The notes beneath the pieces were generated by a model. That model saw only the letters and a program-made list of their open reading frames with translations, was not told the DNA's origin and made no database searches. 7,971 bases of DNA from Gemmatimonadales bacterium UBA7835 (lineage in GTDB: Bacteria; Gemmatimonadota; Gemmatimonadetes; Longimicrobiales; Gaopeijiaceae): assembly GCA_002500925.1 (NCBI GenBank), contig DLTN01000079.1, positions 6,028 through 13,998 of the forward strand, in the 5' to 3' direction. Positions 5,464 through 7,971 of the stretch are shown piece by piece (the first letter of the stretch is position 1; every line of letters starts with the position of its first letter). The position numbers and the translations under genes were made by a program.

Positions 5464-7923
5464 ATTGGATTTAGATCGGCGGTAACATTCGGAGCAATTG
5501 GAATGTTGGTGGTTATCACAGCCGATTCCGGACCATTGCTCGAGACGGTTTCGGCGGGTGACACCGCACCATTGTCGTTCTTAGCCTCAGAGGCGTCGCA
5601 GACCTTGAATGAGAATGATGTCATTCAGGAGTACTGTGTCCGTTGTCATTCAGATCGTCGACTTCGAGGCAATCTTTCACTCGAATCATTCGATGCCGAT
5701 CAACCCCACCTTCAGGGCGACGTTGCTGAGAAGATGGTGGTAAAGCTAAGGGCTGGTATGATGCCGCCGCCCGGTGTAGCGCGTCCCGCCGGAGACACGC
5801 TCAATCTTCTAGTTGAAGCTCTCGAACAGAGGCTGGACCGGATCGCACAGTCGAAGCCGAATCCAGGTGGTCGGACCTTCCAACGCCTCAACCAAGCCGA
5901 GTATTCAGCATCAATCCGTGACCTTCTCGGGCTAGAGATCAACGGAGCTGACTATCTGCCACCTGACACGAAGAGCGCTAATTTCGACAATATCGCTGAC
6001 GTACAGATGCTGTCACCGACGCTTCTTGACGCTTATTTGAACGCAGCGGCTGAAGTCAGTAGGCTTGCACTGGGTGATCCAGATGCGACCACGACCGAAG
6101 CGCAATATCGCGTCCCACGGTGGGCGTCGCAGACAGAGCGAGTTCAAGGGGCTCCCTACGGCACACGTGGTGGCGTTTCGGTGGTTCACAACTTTGCGGC
6201 CGACGGCGATTATGTCTTCCGGTTTTCGTTCCACCATGAGACGACGGGGACGGCTGTCGGTAATGGTGCCTCAGCCCTGAACACGACTCCTGAGAGCCCG
6301 GAGCAGGTTGAGATCTCGGTCGATGGTGAGCGCGTGGCCCTGATGGACATAGACCGGTGGATGCACGTCTCCAATCCTGAAAGCGTTGACATGCGAACGC
6401 CGCCGATCGCTGTGACGGCTGGGCCGCACCGGGTAACTGCGGCCTTCGTGATGAAGGCAGACGGACCTGTGCAGGATCTGATATCGCCGCACGATTGGTC
6501 GCTCGCCAGTACTGCGATCGCGGGCACATACGGGGTGATGTCTCTCCCACACCTCCGTGACCTTGTGATTGTGGGACCTGAGAACGTGACTGGAGTCTCA
6601 GACACGCCGATACGACGTGCGGTCTTCACCTGTCGTCCGACGGGCCCACAGGACGAGCATGGATGTGCTTCTTCTATTATCGAACGGCTCGGTGCTCAGG
6701 CTTTCCGCCGACCGTTGACGGATAATGACCGCGAGGCGCTGATGAGTTTCTATGAGTACGGCGCTCAGGATGGAGGCTTTGAGTACGGGGTTCGTACCGC
6801 CCTCGAGGCTATGCTGGCGAGTCCTCACTTCGTCTTTCGTTTTGAGGAGGCTCCCGGAGACGTTGGTCCTGGTGTGCTCTACGAGATTGAGGATGAAGAT
6901 CTCGCGGTGCGGCTGTCTTACTTCCTATGGGGCCTCCCTCCCGACAGCGAGCTACGGGATCTCGCTGAGCGTGGCCAACTCTCCGACGATGATGTGCTGG
7001 AGGAACAAGTCCAGCGCATGCTTTCGGACCCCCGTGCAGAGGCACTCGGGTCTCGTTTTGCATCTCAGTGGTTGCGGCTACAGGACCTTGATAAGGTTCA
7101 CCCGGACGTCCGTCTTGAGCCCGATTTTCATCAGCAGCTCGCAGATGACATGCTTCAGGAGACTGAGCAATTCTTCACGAGTCTGATCCGTGAGGATAGA
7201 CCGGTCCTCGAACTGTATACGGCCGACTATACCTTCCTAAACGAACGTCTAGCGCGCCACTACGGCATTGCAGGTATCACGGGTAACGACTTCCGGCGAG
7301 TTGACTATCCGGATGAGATGAGGCGCGGAGTTTTGGGGCACGCGAGCGTGCTCACATTAACATCTCAGGCTGGGCGCACGTCTCCGGTTCTTCGTGGGAA
7401 GTGGGTTATGGAAGTCATGATGGGCACGCCGCCGCCGCCGCCGCCGCCGGGGATCCCGACACTAGAAGAGACCGAGGCGGCGGAGGAAGGGCGTGTACTC
7501 ACCACACGTGAGCGATTGGAGATTCATCGAAAGAACCCCACGTGTAATGCTTGTCACCGTTTTATGGACCCGATTGGTCTGTCACTCGACAGCTATGGGG
7601 TAACGGGAAAGTGGCGGTTTAGGGAGAACGGTAACGCCCTAGATACAAGGGGGGACTTTTACGACGGCACGCCTATAAACAATCCGTATGAACTCCAGCG
7701 GGCGCTTCTTAAGCGACCCATCCCACTGGTACGTACGTTTACGTCAAACCTCATGGCGTATGCACTCGGCCGACGTGTAGAGTATTTTGATCAACCAACG
7801 GTGCGGCGGATTGTGCGAGACGCTGAAGAGAAAGACTATAGGATGTCGGCCTTTTTTATGGGTGTTGTGAAGAGTGATGCTTTCAGGATGCAGAGTGTCT
7901 CGGCTTCCGTGCAGGACTACTAG
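5458..7923 (+). CDS. Planctomycete-type c-type cytochrome protein A2, paralogue of A1
   Basis: This 821-residue protein repeats the architecture of the gene at 1572-4010. Its signal segment has R6 and a hydrophobic core at about 7-21, either cleaved or kept as an anchor. Haem motif CVRCH (C60, C63, H64) is followed by AGMMPPPG (distal Met M101 or M102). Then come DUF1587 (about 137-207), a beta-rich domain (about 216-376), the pair C392/C403, DUF1595 (about 400-460), DUF1592 (about 473-602), DUF1588 (about 621-720) and DUF1585 (about 727-811). DUF1588 includes seven prolines (658-664) and a second haem motif CNACH (C696, C699, H700). In the DUF1587 block, 56 of 71 residues match A1 without a gap. 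The main differences are the signal segment, a longer loop in the beta domain (about 261-283) and the C-terminal tail. All haem ligands seen in A1 are kept, so both copies look functional. It is probably co-transcribed with the two genes before it. Its reaction and partner are not known. Confidence 0.93.
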   Translation: MMIGFRSAVTFGAIGMLVVITADSGPLLETVSAGDTAPLSFLASEASQTLNENDVIQEYCVRCHSDRRLRGNLSLESFDADQPHLQGDVAEKMVVKLRAGMMPPPGVARPAGDTLNLLVEALEQRLDRIAQSKPNPGGRTFQRLNQAEYSASIRDLLGLEINGADYLPPDTKSANFDNIADVQMLSPTLLDAYLNAAAEVSRLALGDPDATTTEAQYRVPRWASQTERVQGAPYGTRGGVSVVHNFAADGDYVFRFSFHHETTGTAVGNGASALNTTPESPEQVEISVDGERVALMDIDRWMHVSNPESVDMRTPPIAVTAGPHRVTAAFVMKADGPVQDLISPHDWSLASTAIAGTYGVMSLPHLRDLVIVGPENVTGVSDTPIRRAVFTCRPTGPQDEHGCASSIIERLGAQAFRRPLTDNDREALMSFYEYGAQDGGFEYGVRTALEAMLASPHFVFRFEEAPGDVGPGVLYEIEDEDLAVRLSYFLWGLPPDSELRDLAERGQLSDDDVLEEQVQRMLSDPRAEALGSRFASQWLRLQDLDKVHPDVRLEPDFHQQLADDMLQETEQFFTSLIREDRPVLELYTADYTFLNERLARHYGIAGITGNDFRRVDYPDEMRRGVLGHASVLTLTSQAGRTSPVLRGKWVMEVMMGTPPPPPPPGIPTLEETEAAEEGRVLTTRERLEIHRKNPTCNACHRFMDPIGLSLDSYGVTGKWRFRENGNALDTRGDFYDGTPINNPYELQRALLKRPIPLVRTFTSNLMAYALGRRVEYFDQPTVRRIVRDAEEKDYRMSAFFMGVVKSDAFRMQSVSASVQDY
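7429..7449 (+). repeat. (CCG)7 trinucleotide run encoding seven prolines
   Basis: Seven uninterrupted CCG codons encode P658-P664 of the second cytochrome protein, between MGT and GIP in its DUF1588 domain. The first cytochrome gene has exactly seven prolines at the same place (3498-3518), but they are encoded by a mixture of CCA, CCT and CCG. The pure run is a potential replication-slippage site. A run of seven prolines would normally need elongation factor P to be translated efficiently. Confidence 0.9.
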
Positions 7924-7955
7924 ACTCTGAGTTGAACTAATGCGCCCGAGGCGCC

Positions 7956-7971
7956 GGAGAACGACCCGATG
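7956..7971 (+). promoter_or_regulatory. possible ribosome binding site and start of a following gene
   Basis: GGAGA (7956-7960) lies eight bases before ATG at 7969-7971, the last three bases of the window and 45 bases beyond the stop of the second cytochrome gene. This would suit the start of another operon member. An ATG at 7940, in another frame, has no clear Shine-Dalgarno and opens an arginine-rich reading. Nothing can be said of the product. Confidence 0.3.

Larger units (their letters stand above)
1572..7923 (+). other. probable operon A1-B-A2 (cytochrome, DUF1552, cytochrome)
   Basis: Three genes on the same strand are separated by 24 and 16 bases, each with its own Shine-Dalgarno-like site and no room or visible hairpin for a terminator between them. 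Family knowledge pairs a DUF1592-type protein with a DUF1552 protein. Here one DUF1552 gene sits between two paralogous cytochrome genes. No terminator was recognised after the third gene within the 48 bases that remain, so the transcript may continue past the window. Confidence 0.8.

Noticed and set aside
6056..6550. 164-codon minus-strand open frame inside the second cytochrome gene
   Set aside because: It lies fully antisense to a strongly conserved coding region, its translation is rich in Arg, Ser and Pro with no domain, and it has no clear start signals. It is a shadow of the real gene.
6210..6629. 139-codon minus-strand open frame inside the second cytochrome gene
   Set aside because: Antisense overlap with a conserved gene and no recognisable protein features; another shadow frame.
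6752..7186. 144-codon plus-strand open frame in another frame of the second cytochrome gene
   Set aside because: It overlaps the DUF1595/DUF1592 coding region in full, and its translation has no conserved motif.
7940..7971. ATG at 7940 opening an arginine-rich reading (MRPRRRRTTR)
   Set aside because: Only ten codons are visible, there is no convincing Shine-Dalgarno, and it is out of frame with the better-supported ATG at 7969. The run of arginines follows from GC-rich, CG-containing bases.
1..7971. Search for tRNA or rRNA genes, CRISPR arrays, insertion sequences, attachment sites and phage genes
   Set aside because: No regularly spaced repeats, terminal inverted repeats, transposase or integrase motifs, or RNA-like folds were recognised. 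The only large repeated content is the pair of cytochrome paralogues.

Overview
The window is coding-dense bacterial DNA, moderately GC-rich. It holds one minus-strand gene at the left and three tightly spaced plus-strand genes filling the rest. The plus-strand genes encode two multi-domain c-type cytochrome proteins (Pfam PSCyt1 / PSD3 = DUF1587 / PSD5 = DUF1595 / PSD4 = DUF1592 / PSCyt3 = DUF1588 / PSD2 = DUF1585 set) and one Tat-exported HXXSHH (DUF1552) protein. This set is known to be expanded in Planctomycetota, Verrucomicrobiota, Acidobacteriota, Gemmatimonadota and some Myxococcota. The window therefore suggests a Gram-negative bacterium from one of these groups, probably free-living or an uncultured metagenomic lineage. 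The phylum cannot be fixed from these bases; the exported metal-dependent amidohydrolase next door is compatible with Acidobacteriota or Gemmatimonadota but is not diagnostic.

Layout: 65-1342 (minus) is an exported, possibly lipid-anchored amidohydrolase. 1343-1571 is a 229-base divergent intergenic region. It has a weak promoter candidate for the minus gene and two abutting palindromes ahead of the plus-strand genes. 1572-4010 (plus) is cytochrome protein A1, starting at TTG. 4035-5441 (plus) is the HXXSHH/DUF1552 Tat protein B. 5458-7923 (plus) is cytochrome protein A2, a paralogue of A1. The intergenic gaps are 24 and 16 bases, so A1-B-A2 is very likely one transcript. The window stops at an ATG (7969-7971) preceded by a purine-rich Shine-Dalgarno-like run, so a further gene may follow.

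How the genes may work together: A1 and A2 each carry an N-terminal signal segment and two CXXCH haem c sites, one near each end, with a beta-rich domain between. B carries a twin-arginine signal and its family's HXXSHH signature, so it is probably exported folded, perhaps with a metal. The likely picture (inference) is a periplasmic or surface redox assembly in which two c-type cytochromes serve or flank one Tat-exported enzyme-like protein. No member of these DUF families has a biochemical function I can name with confidence. The A1-B-A2 operon is the best candidate in the window for an undescribed system. The amidohydrolase is divergently transcribed and its link to the operon is unproven.
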